Assembly: GCA_023254015.1 (NCBI GenBank)
Contig: JALQYS010000168.1
Location: 1-30,631 of the forward strand
Direction: 5' to 3'
DNA from: Paracoccaceae bacterium
GTDB taxonomy: Bacteria; Pseudomonadota; Alphaproteobacteria; Rhodobacterales; Rhodobacteraceae
Length of the DNA stretch: 30,631 bases
Part shown: positions 22,920-30,078 of the stretch, one piece after another
How the letters are laid out: the number at the start of each line of letters is the position of its first letter
How positions within the stretch are numbered: the first letter of the stretch is position 1
The notes under the pieces: model-generated
Databases searched by the model: none
Told to the model about the DNA's origin: nothing
Seen by the model: the letters and a program-made list of their open reading frames with translations, nothing else
Program-made: the position numbers and the translations under genes

Positions 22920-24077
22920 ATGATGGATTTCAACTTTCTCGCCACCCCCAGCATCGTCTGCCAGAGCGGCGGCCTCGCCCAGCTTGGCAGCCTGACCAAA
23001 GGTCTGTCAGTCACCCGCGCCTTCGTGATCACCGACCCCGGCATCGTCGCCTGCGGTTTTGCCGGTGAGGCGGTCGCGGCACTCAACGGCGCAGGCATCG
23101 CTGCCGAGATCTTTGATAAAGTGCAGGCCGACCCACCCATCGCGGTTGTCGAGGCCGCAGTTGAGGCCGCGACTAGCTTCGGCGCCGACGGCGTCATCGG
23201 TCTGGGCGGCGGCAGTTCGCTCGATACCGCAAAGGTCGTGGCGGTCGCCGTGGCCAGCGGCCAGCCGATTGCCGACATGATCGGCGTGGACCGCGTGAGG
23301 GGCCAGCGCCTGCCACTGATCCAGGTGCCGACCACCGCCGGAACCGGGTCCGAGGTGACCTGGGTTTCGGTGCTGACATCGGAGAGCCACGAGAAGAAGG
23401 CGGTCTATGCGCCGCAGCTTCTGCCCGACATCGCCCTTCTGGATGCCAAGCTCACGCTCGGGATGCCACGTTCGATCACTGCGGCCACCGCACTGGATGC
23501 GATGGTGCATGCGATCGAGGCCGCAACCAGCCGCACCCGCAAGAACCCTATTTCCGACGGTCTGGCCGACAAGGCGCTGGTCCTTCTGGGCCAGAACCTG
23601 CCCCGCGTGCTGGATACCCCGACGGACCTTGAGGCGCGCGAAGCGATGTTGCTGGGCGCCACTCTGGCCGGGATGGCCTTCATCAACGCCAGCGTCGGCG
23701 CGATCCACGCGCTGTCCTATCCCCTTGGCACCGGTTTCCACGTTCCGCACGGCCATGCCAACGCGCTGGTGGCAGGCCCGGTCCTGCGCTTCAACCTGCC
23801 CGTCGCCGAGGCGGAATACGCCCGCCTGTCGCGTCTCCTTTTGCCTGCCCGCCATTTCAACTCCGACGCGGCGGCGGCCCTTGCCCTGATCGAGGAAATG
23901 GAGCGGATGCTGAAGGCCAGCGGCCTCAAGGCCCGCCTGTCCGAGGTTGGTGTGACCGAGGCCGCCATTCCCGGCATGGCAAACGAGGTCGTGACCGGTA
24001 TCAGCCGGCTGCTGGCCACCAACCCGCGCGACATGACGGCCGACGACGTGGCCTCCCTTTACCGCGAGGTGTTGTGA
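22920..24077 (+). CDS. chnD: Iron-containing alcohol dehydrogenase, probable 6-hydroxyhexanoate dehydrogenase
   Basis: Group III metal-dependent alcohol dehydrogenase of 385 residues. NAD-binding GGGSSLD is at 96-102, and TTAGTGSEVT near 138-147 is typical. The metal ligands are placed as expected: D193 and H197 in ALDAMVHAIEA, H263 in GAIHALSYPLG, and H277 in HVPHGHAN. CCGGAG lies just before the tandem ATGs at 22920 and 22923. It overlaps the CoA transferase start by 1 nt (TGATG). Oxidation of 6-hydroxyhexanoate to 6-oxohexanoate is inferred from the surrounding cluster. The known Acinetobacter ChnD performs this step; I cannot tell whether the two are orthologues or analogues, so the symbol marks the step. 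Confidence 0.8.
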   Translation: MMDFNFLATPSIVCQSGGLAQLGSLTKGLSVTRAFVITDPGIVACGFAGEAVAALNGAGIAAEIFDKVQADPPIAVVEAAVEAATSFGADGVIGLGGGSSLDTAKVVAVAVASGQPIADMIGVDRVRGQRLPLIQVPTTAGTGSEVTWVSVLTSESHEKKAVYAPQLLPDIALLDAKLTLGMPRSITAATALDAMVHAIEAATSRTRKNPISDGLADKALVLLGQNLPRVLDTPTDLEAREAMLLGATLAGMAFINASVGAIHALSYPLGTGFHVPHGHANALVAGPVLRFNLPVAEAEYARLSRLLLPARHFNSDAAAALALIEEMERMLKASGLKARLSEVGVTEAAIPGMANEVVTGISRLLATNPRDMTADDVASLYREVL

Positions 24078-25279
24078 TGCCCGGCGCGCTTGACGGAATC
24101 CGCGTCCTTGACCTCAGCCGCGTGCTGGGCGGCCCCTATTGCACCCAGACGCTGGCCGACCATGGCGCCGAGATCATCAAGGTCGAGCCTCCGCAAGGGG
24201 ACGAGACGCGCGGCTGGGGCCCGCCCTTCAACGACGGGCTTTCCGCCTATTTTTCCGGCGCCAACCGCAACAAGCGCTCCATCGCCATCGACATCGGCAA
24301 GCCCGAGGGGCGCGACGTGATCCTGCGCCTGCTCGAAGGCGCCGACGTCCTGGTCCACAACTTCAAGTCCGGTGCTTTGGAAAAATGGGGTCTCGGCTAT
24401 GATGCGGTGCTCAAGAACCGTTTTCCCCGCCTGATCCTTTGTCACGTCACCGGCTTTGGTGCCGATGGCCCGTTGGGCGGCTTCCCCGGCTATGACGCCG
24501 TGGTGCAGGCGATGACCGGCCTGATGAGCATCAACGGAAACCCGGCCAATGGCCCGACGCGGATGGGCACGCCCATCGTGGATATCGGCACAGGACTCAT
24601 CGCCTGCAATGCGGTGCTGGCGGCTATCATCGAACGGTTCCGCTCTGGGCTGGGCCAAGCAATCGAAGTGCCACTTTACGACTGCGCCATCAGCATGATG
24701 CACCCGCAAGCTGCAAACAGCCTCATGTCGGGAAAGGTCCCGGTTGCCACCGGCAACGGGCACCCCAACATCGTGCCCTATGACATGTTCGAAACCCGAA
24801 CCGGCAAGTTATACCTCGCCGTTGGCAACAACGGCCAGTTCGCCAAGCTCTGCGAGGTGCTAGGCCTGTCCGACGTCCCGCAAGACCCCCGCTTTGCCGA
24901 CAACGCTGCCCGGCTGGCCCACCGCGCCGAAATCACGGAAATCCTGTCTGCGCGCCTTGCGGAGAGCGACGCCCGGGCGCTTGAACCCGCGCTGCTGCGC
25001 GCAGGTGTCCCGGCAGGCGTGGTGCGCAACGTGATCGACGCGCTTGACCACCCGCATACCCGCCATCGCGGCATGGTGGTGTCGGTCGGCAGCTACAAGG
25101 GCACTGGCGTTCCGGCACGTCTGTCGCGGACACCAGGCGAAGTCCGCGCCGCCCCGCCCCGGTTCGCACAGCATAGCCGTGTCCTGCTCAAGGAGGCGGG
25201 TTTTTCGGAACAGCAGATCGACGATCTGACGCAGTCGGGCGTCGTTCTTGAGGAACGGACGGACACGGTTCAGAGATGA
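24077..25279 (+). CDS. CaiB/BaiF-family CoA transferase, probable adipate CoA transferase
   Basis: Class III CoA transferase of 400 residues. Hallmarks: RVLDLSRVLGGPYCTQTLADHGAEIIKVEPP at the N-terminus, a NRNKRSIAIDIGKPEGRD segment, VLVHNFKSGALEKWGLGYD, CHVTGFGADGP, and the probable catalytic D169 in GTPIVDIGTGL. The ATG at 24077 follows GAGG by about 8 nt; a GTG at 24074 is an alternative. Last gene of the translationally linked ACAD-ADH-CoA transferase set. It would activate adipate to adipyl-CoA using a CoA donor such as succinyl-CoA, which the thiolase regenerates. The substrate is inferred from context, as no acyl-CoA ligase is present in the island. Confidence 0.84.
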   Translation: MPGALDGIRVLDLSRVLGGPYCTQTLADHGAEIIKVEPPQGDETRGWGPPFNDGLSAYFSGANRNKRSIAIDIGKPEGRDVILRLLEGADVLVHNFKSGALEKWGLGYDAVLKNRFPRLILCHVTGFGADGPLGGFPGYDAVVQAMTGLMSINGNPANGPTRMGTPIVDIGTGLIACNAVLAAIIERFRSGLGQAIEVPLYDCAISMMHPQAANSLMSGKVPVATGNGHPNIVPYDMFETRTGKLYLAVGNNGQFAKLCEVLGLSDVPQDPRFADNAARLAHRAEITEILSARLAESDARALEPALLRAGVPAGVVRNVIDALDHPHTRHRGMVVSVGSYKGTGVPARLSRTPGEVRAAPPRFAQHSRVLLKEAGFSEQQIDDLTQSGVVLEERTDTVQR

Positions 25280-25289
25280 CGCGCAAAGC

Positions 25290-25309
25290 CGGGCCGCCAA
25301 CTCGGCCCG
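25290..25309 (+). terminator. Short GC hairpin after the CoA transferase gene
   Basis: CGGGCCG at 25290-25296 pairs with CGGCCCG at 25303-25309 around a 6-nt loop, 11 nt past the stop codon. No T-run follows, so termination strength is doubtful; partial read-through into the AraC gene is possible. Confidence 0.45.
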
Positions 25310-25332
25310 ACCGCCAATAAAGGGGGAGCCAG

Positions 25333-26214
25333 ATGCAGAAAGCACTCGTGACGCCAGACCGGATTCCTGAGTGGATTCCCGGCACAATCACGATGGACAG
25401 TTCCGGCCGGGACTGGAAGGGCATCACGATGAAAGGCTACCACTACGATCGCCAGGACGCGGCCATCCCCGCGATGCGCGATTACATGATCGTAGCCTAC
25501 GACGGAAATCCGACGACCATGCTGCGAACAAGTGGCGGATCAAGGCAAAGCGCGCCCGTTGGCAGGGGCAGGATCTCGCTTTTGACGCGGGCCGAGCAAT
25601 CCACGTGGTGCTGGGCAGAACCGATCAAGGTTCGGCATATCTACATCGGTCATGACTGCCTTGAGGACACGGCACAGACCGTGTTTGGCCGCAGTCCGCA
25701 ATCCGTCGAGATACAAGATCAGGTTTCGGCCGAGGATCCGGTTCTGCTAAACTGCTTCCACATGCTTGAAAACGAACTGCGCAACGGTGGCATGGGGCAG
25801 CGCCTGATGATTGACGCGCTGCGCAACCAGATCGCGGTGCATATGCTGCGACGCTATGCCCGGATCCGGCTTGCCGATGAAAGCGGCTCCGCCTTCAGCC
25901 CGACTCAACGCAAACGCATCATAGACCTCATCGAAGACCAGCTCAGCGAAAACATCAGCCTTGACGATCTCGCCGCTGCCGTCGGCCTCAGCCCGTTTCA
26001 CTTTTCCCGCCAGTTCAAGGCCGACTTCGGGATCGCCCCATACGCCTTTGTAATCCAGAAACGTGTCAGCAAGGCACAGGAGATGCTCCGACGCGGGCGC
26101 CTTCCACTTAAGTCGGTCGCGCTGGACTGCGGTTTCTCCGACCAAAGCCACCTTTGCCGTACATTTCGCAAGATAGTAGGTGTGACGCCAGCCCAGTACC
26201 AGAACAGAGCATGA
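25333..26214 (+). CDS. AraC-family transcriptional regulator
   Basis: A 293-residue AraC/XylS-type regulator. The C-terminal DNA-binding domain (about 198-292) has two helix-turn-helices: ISLDDLAAAVGLSPFHFSRQFKADFGIAPY and LPLKSVALDCGFSDQSHLCRTFRKIVGVTPAQYQ. The N-terminal part (1-190) is a less recognisable sensor region. The ATG at 25333 follows GGGGGAG by 4-5 nt. It lies 53 nt downstream of the CoA transferase on the same strand. The Acinetobacter cyclohexanol cluster is controlled by ChnR, also of the AraC family, so a sensor for cyclohexanone or a related ketone is a reasonable hypothesis. I do not assign the symbol because the sensor domain is not recognised. Confidence 0.88.
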   Translation: MQKALVTPDRIPEWIPGTITMDSSGRDWKGITMKGYHYDRQDAAIPAMRDYMIVAYDGNPTTMLRTSGGSRQSAPVGRGRISLLTRAEQSTWCWAEPIKVRHIYIGHDCLEDTAQTVFGRSPQSVEIQDQVSAEDPVLLNCFHMLENELRNGGMGQRLMIDALRNQIAVHMLRRYARIRLADESGSAFSPTQRKRIIDLIEDQLSENISLDDLAAAVGLSPFHFSRQFKADFGIAPYAFVIQKRVSKAQEMLRRGRLPLKSVALDCGFSDQSHLCRTFRKIVGVTPAQYQNRA

Positions 26215-26752
26215 CTTTCGCCGCGAGTATCATTTGCAGGTCTTGACCTTCTGCGAGCACAAACGATGGCGGACCTCTGTTGGGCTCTGACTTGCCCCCT
26301 CCACCAAGTCAGGACCAATTGATCATTCGCTCGCTGCGTCACTCGGACTCCGTGAGGAGACTGACCGATAAGCAACCTTTTCTGGCTGACAGACGCACAG
26401 ATGGCGCGGTTTCAACCTTTCTTTCCAAAAGGCTATGGCAACCCCCGCGCCTTCATAAATCGCAATGGTGTGCTCTGGTGTGATACGCGTCGGGAGTATG
26501 GCCCAGCATTTGGATCGATCTGGAGGCACCGGGGATCACGTTTTCCACATAGCCGCCGTTGGCTGTGATCCGCACGAAGGGCTGCTAAGGGCCGAGCACG
26601 CCGCTGCACCTGCGAAGCGCATTCCGTGCTGCGGCCAACCTGAATGTCGCTAATGGGCTTACTGCGCTGGCGGCTAGGGTCACAACTCAGACGTTTCCGT
26701 CTCAGCCAAAAACGACCGATTTACGCGCCCAGACCTTCCGTCTCTCTGATCA
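26215..26752. other. Remnant-rich region without an intact gene
   Basis: Contains the IS427-type fragment at 26368-26505 and otherwise nothing I can support. Several short open frames lack ribosome sites and family patterns. It separates the catabolic island from the LacI fragment. Confidence 0.5.
26368..26505 (+). pseudogene. IS5-group (IS427-like) transposase N-terminal fragment
   Basis: Reading from 26371 gives SNLFWLTDAQMARFQPFFPK, the recognisable N-terminus of IS427-type transposases, followed after an apparent in-frame deletion by FINRNGVLWCDTRREYGP. The expected start codon is ATA at 26368 rather than ATG. About 25 codons seem lost between NPR and AFINRNG, and the homology ends at about 26505. 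It is a decayed relic, not a working element. Confidence 0.7.
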
Positions 26753-27067
26753 TCAAGTAGATTTTCTGACGACCAGTTTTCCGGGCAAACGTATCGTCTG
26801 AGTGTCTTTACGGCCCAGGATCATATCGACGACGGCGGCGACCATCTCCTTTATGGGTTGTTCATAGGTCGTCAGGCTATAGGCAGGCACACCACAGAGA
26901 TCGAAGTTGTCGAAGCCGACGATCGCGATGTCTTCGGGGACCCGGAGATTGAATTCGCCGCGTATGACGTCCATTGCGCCCATCGCCAGAATGTCGTTCT
27001 CGCACATCAGCACGTCGACCCGGTCCTCGGGCGTGGTGGATGACAGATATCCGATGTTAACCTTGTC
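26753..27067 (-). pseudogene. LacI-family regulator, C-terminal fragment only
   Basis: About 104 codons, of which the stretch from DRVDVLMCENDILAMGAMDV onwards matches the C-terminal sugar-binding lobe of LacI-type regulators: VPEDIAIVGFDNFDLCGVPA and LTTYEQPIKEMVAAVVDMILGR are typical, and the C-terminus (PGKLVVRKST) looks native. The N-terminal helix-turn-helix and first lobe are missing; a stop codon interrupts the frame at 27068-27070 and foreign sequence follows. The break most likely marks the insertion point of the neighbouring unit at 27083-29258. The remaining piece cannot bind DNA. Confidence 0.78.
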
Positions 27068-27082
27068 TCAACTCCCGCGCAT

Positions 27083-28066
27083 TCATTCCACGCCATAGCC
27101 GCTCCGCTCAAGGGCACGGCCAAAATCCTGCGACAGCTCTTCCTTCATGTCGACGAAACACCGAACCAGGTTGTTCGTTGCTGCGATGAGCTTCTCATCG
27201 AGGCGATCTGCACCCTTGCCATAGGCTAGGCTACGGAAAATCGCTGCAGCAAGGGAGCCATCCGGGGCAGGGCTCCAGCCGGAAGGCGCGTCAAAGAGTG
27301 GTCTCAGCCGAGGCCGAAGGTCTTGCTTTTTCTTGAATTCCGAAAGGTATGACGACTGGCGCCAATCATCCATCCGCATCGTCAGGATTTCCCAAACCTG
27401 ACCAGCGTGGAGCGGCCAGAGTGGCCTGGCCATAAGTTCGAAAAACACGTCGGGATTTTCTGCGCCAAACTCGGTGACTTCGGTCTCCCCGCCAAGTTCG
27501 TCTTCACTTGGGATATCTCGTTCGTGCAGGAATCCTCGCGCAACGAAGGTGCGCTCCCCGTCTTCATACCAAGGAACAAAAGGACTTGAGGACTGGTGAT
27601 ACCAAGTAAAATTGCGATCCATGAACGTGCCATCGTCATCAGATGGCCGCAGTAGGGATTTAGGCGCTCGGGTCCAGTGTGCTATACTACCGCCACCAAA
27701 AGAAAGCCCGAGGTGAAGTGCATCCGGGCGGCCATCTGCCACGAGATGCATATCCACACTCAGCGCTTCCCAGTATGTACGCCAGACCGCGCCATGCAGA
27801 GCCTCCCCCGTCATTGGGTCCTCAAAATCAGTCCAGTCCATCTGGCCAGGCTCAAAACCCGCTTCGCGAATGGCCTCAAGCCAAAGTTTGTACTCATTGC
27901 GTGCGCGCCAATCATCCACTGCCAATGACAGGTAGGCTTCGCGTGAAAGATGGCGAAGGTGATATTGGTCCCAAGCTTCTTCAACTTCGTCAGAAGTCAG
28001 CTCACGAGTGTTGATCGATCGCAACTGCGCCGTCGGGACCGAAGCAGGCAGACAAAGGACCTGCAT
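27083..28066 (-). CDS. Hypothetical protein, downstream part of a frameshifted gene
   Basis: I do not recognise this protein. The open frame in fact continues upstream of the first ATG (28066) to about 28135, reading DIRAEGVSGLLPNLRIARIYW before MQVLCLPAS, which joins sensibly to the frame of the upstream partner. The joined protein would be about 609 residues. This part (about 350 residues) is soluble, rich in acidic and Trp residues (WDQYHLRHLSREAYLSL, MDWTDFEDPMTGEALHG, FTWYHQSSSPFVPWYEDGERTF), and has no Walker, nuclease or membrane signature I can see. Codon use is less GC-biased than the catabolic genes. It is the last gene before the LacI break. Confidence 0.6.
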   Translation of the reverse strand: MQVLCLPASVPTAQLRSINTRELTSDEVEEAWDQYHLRHLSREAYLSLAVDDWRARNEYKLWLEAIREAGFEPGQMDWTDFEDPMTGEALHGAVWRTYWEALSVDMHLVADGRPDALHLGLSFGGGSIAHWTRAPKSLLRPSDDDGTFMDRNFTWYHQSSSPFVPWYEDGERTFVARGFLHERDIPSEDELGGETEVTEFGAENPDVFFELMARPLWPLHAGQVWEILTMRMDDWRQSSYLSEFKKKQDLRPRLRPLFDAPSGWSPAPDGSLAAAIFRSLAYGKGADRLDEKLIAATNNLVRCFVDMKEELSQDFGRALERSGYGVE

Positions 28067-28911
28067 CGGCCAATAGATCCTTGCAATCCGCAGGTTGGGC
28101 AGAAGCCCGGAGACGCCTTCCGCACGGATGTCAAAACCACCAAATCGCAGCCTGGAATATCATAGCTGGCGGTCTCGCCAGCAGTGTATTCAAAACGTTC
28201 CACGGGCCAGGTCTGGCGATCGAGTGTTTCCATCACATCGCTGCCTACATCACCTAGACCCTCCGGATGCGTCTTGATAGTATAGTGCTGAGCTTCATCG
28301 AAATAGGAAATGACATCAGACGCACGAACGGTGCGATCAACCATGCCAACCATGAGTTGTCGGAACCGGTCGAAGAGGCTCACATCCTGCAGGATCTGGG
28401 GCCGTGACGGACCATAGAAGGAAGCGCCGTCACAAACGAAGAGCAACATCTGGTCCTTGGCGACATCGACAGACGTCCCCGGGCTCATCAACGCTGCCAA
28501 ACCTTCCGCAAGTCGCAAGAAGTCAGTTCCATGGGCGGCGTATTCTTCGCCAGGGCCATGATCCGTCAACGGCTCTCCGTCGAAGCGAATGTATCGCTTT
28601 CTCTTCTTCTCGCGCGACGCGCCGCCGTCCTCGCCGTAGACAAAGCGCAACAACTCGGCTGCGATCTGTGTTGAGCGGCGCTCTGGGTGCCGCTCGATGG
28701 CACGGCCAAGATTGCGGGCCAAAACCTTGCGGTCAGCCGGATCAAGGCGCGGGATAGAGGCCAACTTTGACCTAAGTTCTGCCGCTTCGCTCTTCTGGCG
28801 AAGGTCGCGCTGGACCCACTGAAGGTGAACTGCTTCTTCGTCTTCAGAAACCGCAGGCTTGGCCCGATCGCTCGAAAAGCGATGCTTGGCATCAATGATA
28901 CGGCCAGTCAT
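27997..28911 (-). CDS. Hypothetical protein, upstream part of a frameshifted gene
   Basis: Not recognised. It starts MTGRIIDAKHRFSSDRAKP at 28911, its ATG overlapping the upstream gene's stop (ATGA), so the two are translationally coupled. Residues 1-100 are rich in Arg and Glu and probably helical (LQWVQRDLRQKSEAAELRSKL, VLARNLGRAIERHPERR); residues 115-255 look globular (GTDFLRLAEGLAALMSPGTSV, MLLFVCDGASFYGPS). The credible sequence ends near residue 258 at GCDLVVL; the remaining 46 codons are Arg/Cys/Ser-rich and look out of frame. One extra A in the A-run at 28133-28136 would restore a continuous 609-residue reading frame. Either a real mutation, a sequencing error, or slippage. Confidence 0.6.
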   Translation of the reverse strand: MTGRIIDAKHRFSSDRAKPAVSEDEEAVHLQWVQRDLRQKSEAAELRSKLASIPRLDPADRKVLARNLGRAIERHPERRSTQIAAELLRFVYGEDGGASREKKRKRYIRFDGEPLTDHGPGEEYAAHGTDFLRLAEGLAALMSPGTSVDVAKDQMLLFVCDGASFYGPSRPQILQDVSLFDRFRQLMVGMVDRTVRASDVISYFDEAQHYTIKTHPEGLGDVGSDVMETLDRQTWPVERFEYTAGETASYDIPGCDLVVLTSVRKASPGFCPTCGLQGSIGRCRSFVCLLRSRRRSCDRSTLVS

Positions 28912-29258
28912 TGCGACCGCTCCACATTGCTGCGCTGACGATGAAAGACATCCAGTCTGGCGCCACGACCGATGTGACGCGGCGTGCGCTGATAGCAGGT
29001 GACCAAGGCTTCATCAGAAGTGAAGATCGCCTCGAGGCGCAGCGCTTTATCGATGATCTCCAGGCTGAAGCCTTCGGCATGAAGAGCACCCACTTGGTAG
29101 CCCCGCAGTTCGCGGCGCACATACCCCCTACCTGCGGGAACATCGATCCCGTGCAGAGTCAAGAGTTCCAGAGCGTGCTTGCAGATGCCCCGTTGAGCTA
29201 GGCGCAGCGTGGCGTGGCGGGTCATGGGGGTATTCGCTTTGATAGTTGTAATCTGCAT
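28908..29258 (-). CDS. Small DUF4258-like protein
   Basis: A 116-residue protein whose MTRHATLRLAQRGICKHALELLTLHG segment and late SDEALVTCYQR resemble the H-R-Q-R-G-I and terminal TVY-like strand of DUF4258 proteins, small domains of RelE-like size. The C-terminus is basic (RHIGRGARLDVFHRQRSN). I use the ATG at 29258, with AAGGA about 8 nt upstream; an internal ATG at 29225 has no ribosome site. The stop overlaps the next gene's start (ATGA). A 17-bp perfect palindrome lies 29 nt upstream of the start. The family call is tentative. A toxin-like role is possible but unproven. Confidence 0.6.
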   Translation of the reverse strand: MQITTIKANTPMTRHATLRLAQRGICKHALELLTLHGIDVPAGRGYVRRELRGYQVGALHAEGFSLEIIDKALRLEAIFTSDEALVTCYQRTPRHIGRGARLDVFHRQRSNVERSQ

Positions 29259-29286
29259 GGCTGCGGTCCTTGGGCTGGCTTGATGA

Positions 29287-29303
29287 CATCTGTCTGACAG
29301 ATG
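29287..29303. promoter_or_regulatory. 17-bp perfect palindrome upstream of the DUF4258-like gene
   Basis: CATCTGTCTGACAGATG has 8-bp arms around a single central base and is 29 bp upstream of the ATG at 29258. The size and place suit a dimeric repressor operator. Confidence 0.55.
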
Positions 29304-29323
29304 CGAACGCCAAAAGCCCCCGC

Positions 29324-29367
29324 ATTTTGGGGATTTTTTTGGGGATAAAAGGAAATTTTTTTGGGGG
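29324..29367. repeat. ATTTTTTTGGGG direct repeats
   Basis: ATTTTGGGG at 29324-29332, then ATTTTTTTGGGG at 29333-29344 and again at 29355-29366 (22-bp spacing). On the minus strand these are C-runs and A-tracts upstream of the hypothetical operon, likely to bend DNA. Confidence 0.55.
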
Positions 29368-30078
29368 TTTTATGGTCGTATAATCGTGCCACGCGCATGC
29401 GGCCTAGCACCCGCTTCAGCCAGGAGGACGGGAGATCCCGATCAGGCAGATTCGGGAAAAAACACGCACCACTGGCAAAGGCCACCTCCGCCGGCCTCGG
29501 GCCAGCCCCCTGGTTTGGTTGAGCGCCGCAACTGGAAACAGCGGTATTGGGGGCAAAGAGACCCTCTCGGGCCAATTCCAGAAAAAGCTCAAATATCGTG
29601 CGACAGCCGAGGACAGGTGCGCCACCACGTCCTCCTGGAAGCCTTATTTTGCATGCGCGATCTGGGCTGATTTTGAGCAAAGCCAACCCCTTCGTTGTGA
29701 TACCCGGCCTTTCAGCCAAACTCGGAAAAAGTGCCTCGCTCAAGGTGGAGCTGAGAGAAAACACGGACCATTCAAGGAAATTCAGGGAGCCGTGTGGCTC
29801 CCAGCAGCCGCAGCTCCTTGTTTTGTTGGGTTTCGCTCCAAGGGGCCATGCCACATCTCGGAGCTTAGCCTCAAATCTGAAAGTGGGAAAAAACTTCGAT
29901 ATATATCAATGGCTTACTAGATAGAATCGCTAGTCAGCACCCAATGGGTCGGGTATATCCCCTCAGGACTTCAGCCCTACGGAGAACCGTATGCGGTGGC
30001 TCCGACCCATTGAATTGATGTGTTCCTGACGCGTGACCCGCCTGCGAGAAGGCCTTCGTGAGCAGATGGAGGTCTTGT

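Larger units (their letters stand above)
29259..29932. other. Non-coding-looking upstream region of the hypothetical operon
   Basis: About 670 bp. It holds a palindrome (29287-29303) and polypurine/polypyrimidine repeats (29324-29367). A long open frame on the minus strand (29222-29854) has an improbable amino-acid makeup and no ribosome site, so I do not call it. The remainder is unexplained. Confidence 0.45.

Noticed and set aside
22445..23335. 296-codon minus-strand frame across the acyl-CoA dehydrogenase and alcohol dehydrogenase genes
   Set aside because: It crosses two well-supported genes and has Arg/Ser/Pro-rich shadow composition.
25290..25309. Strong intrinsic terminator after the CoA transferase gene
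   Set aside because: The stem is only 7 bp and no T-run follows; kept only as a weak hairpin.
29222..29854. 210-codon minus-strand frame upstream of the DUF4258-like gene
   Set aside because: It translates the homopolymer tracts and palindrome, overlaps the next gene by 37 bp in another frame, and has no ribosome site; composition is atypical for a protein. Some doubt remains.
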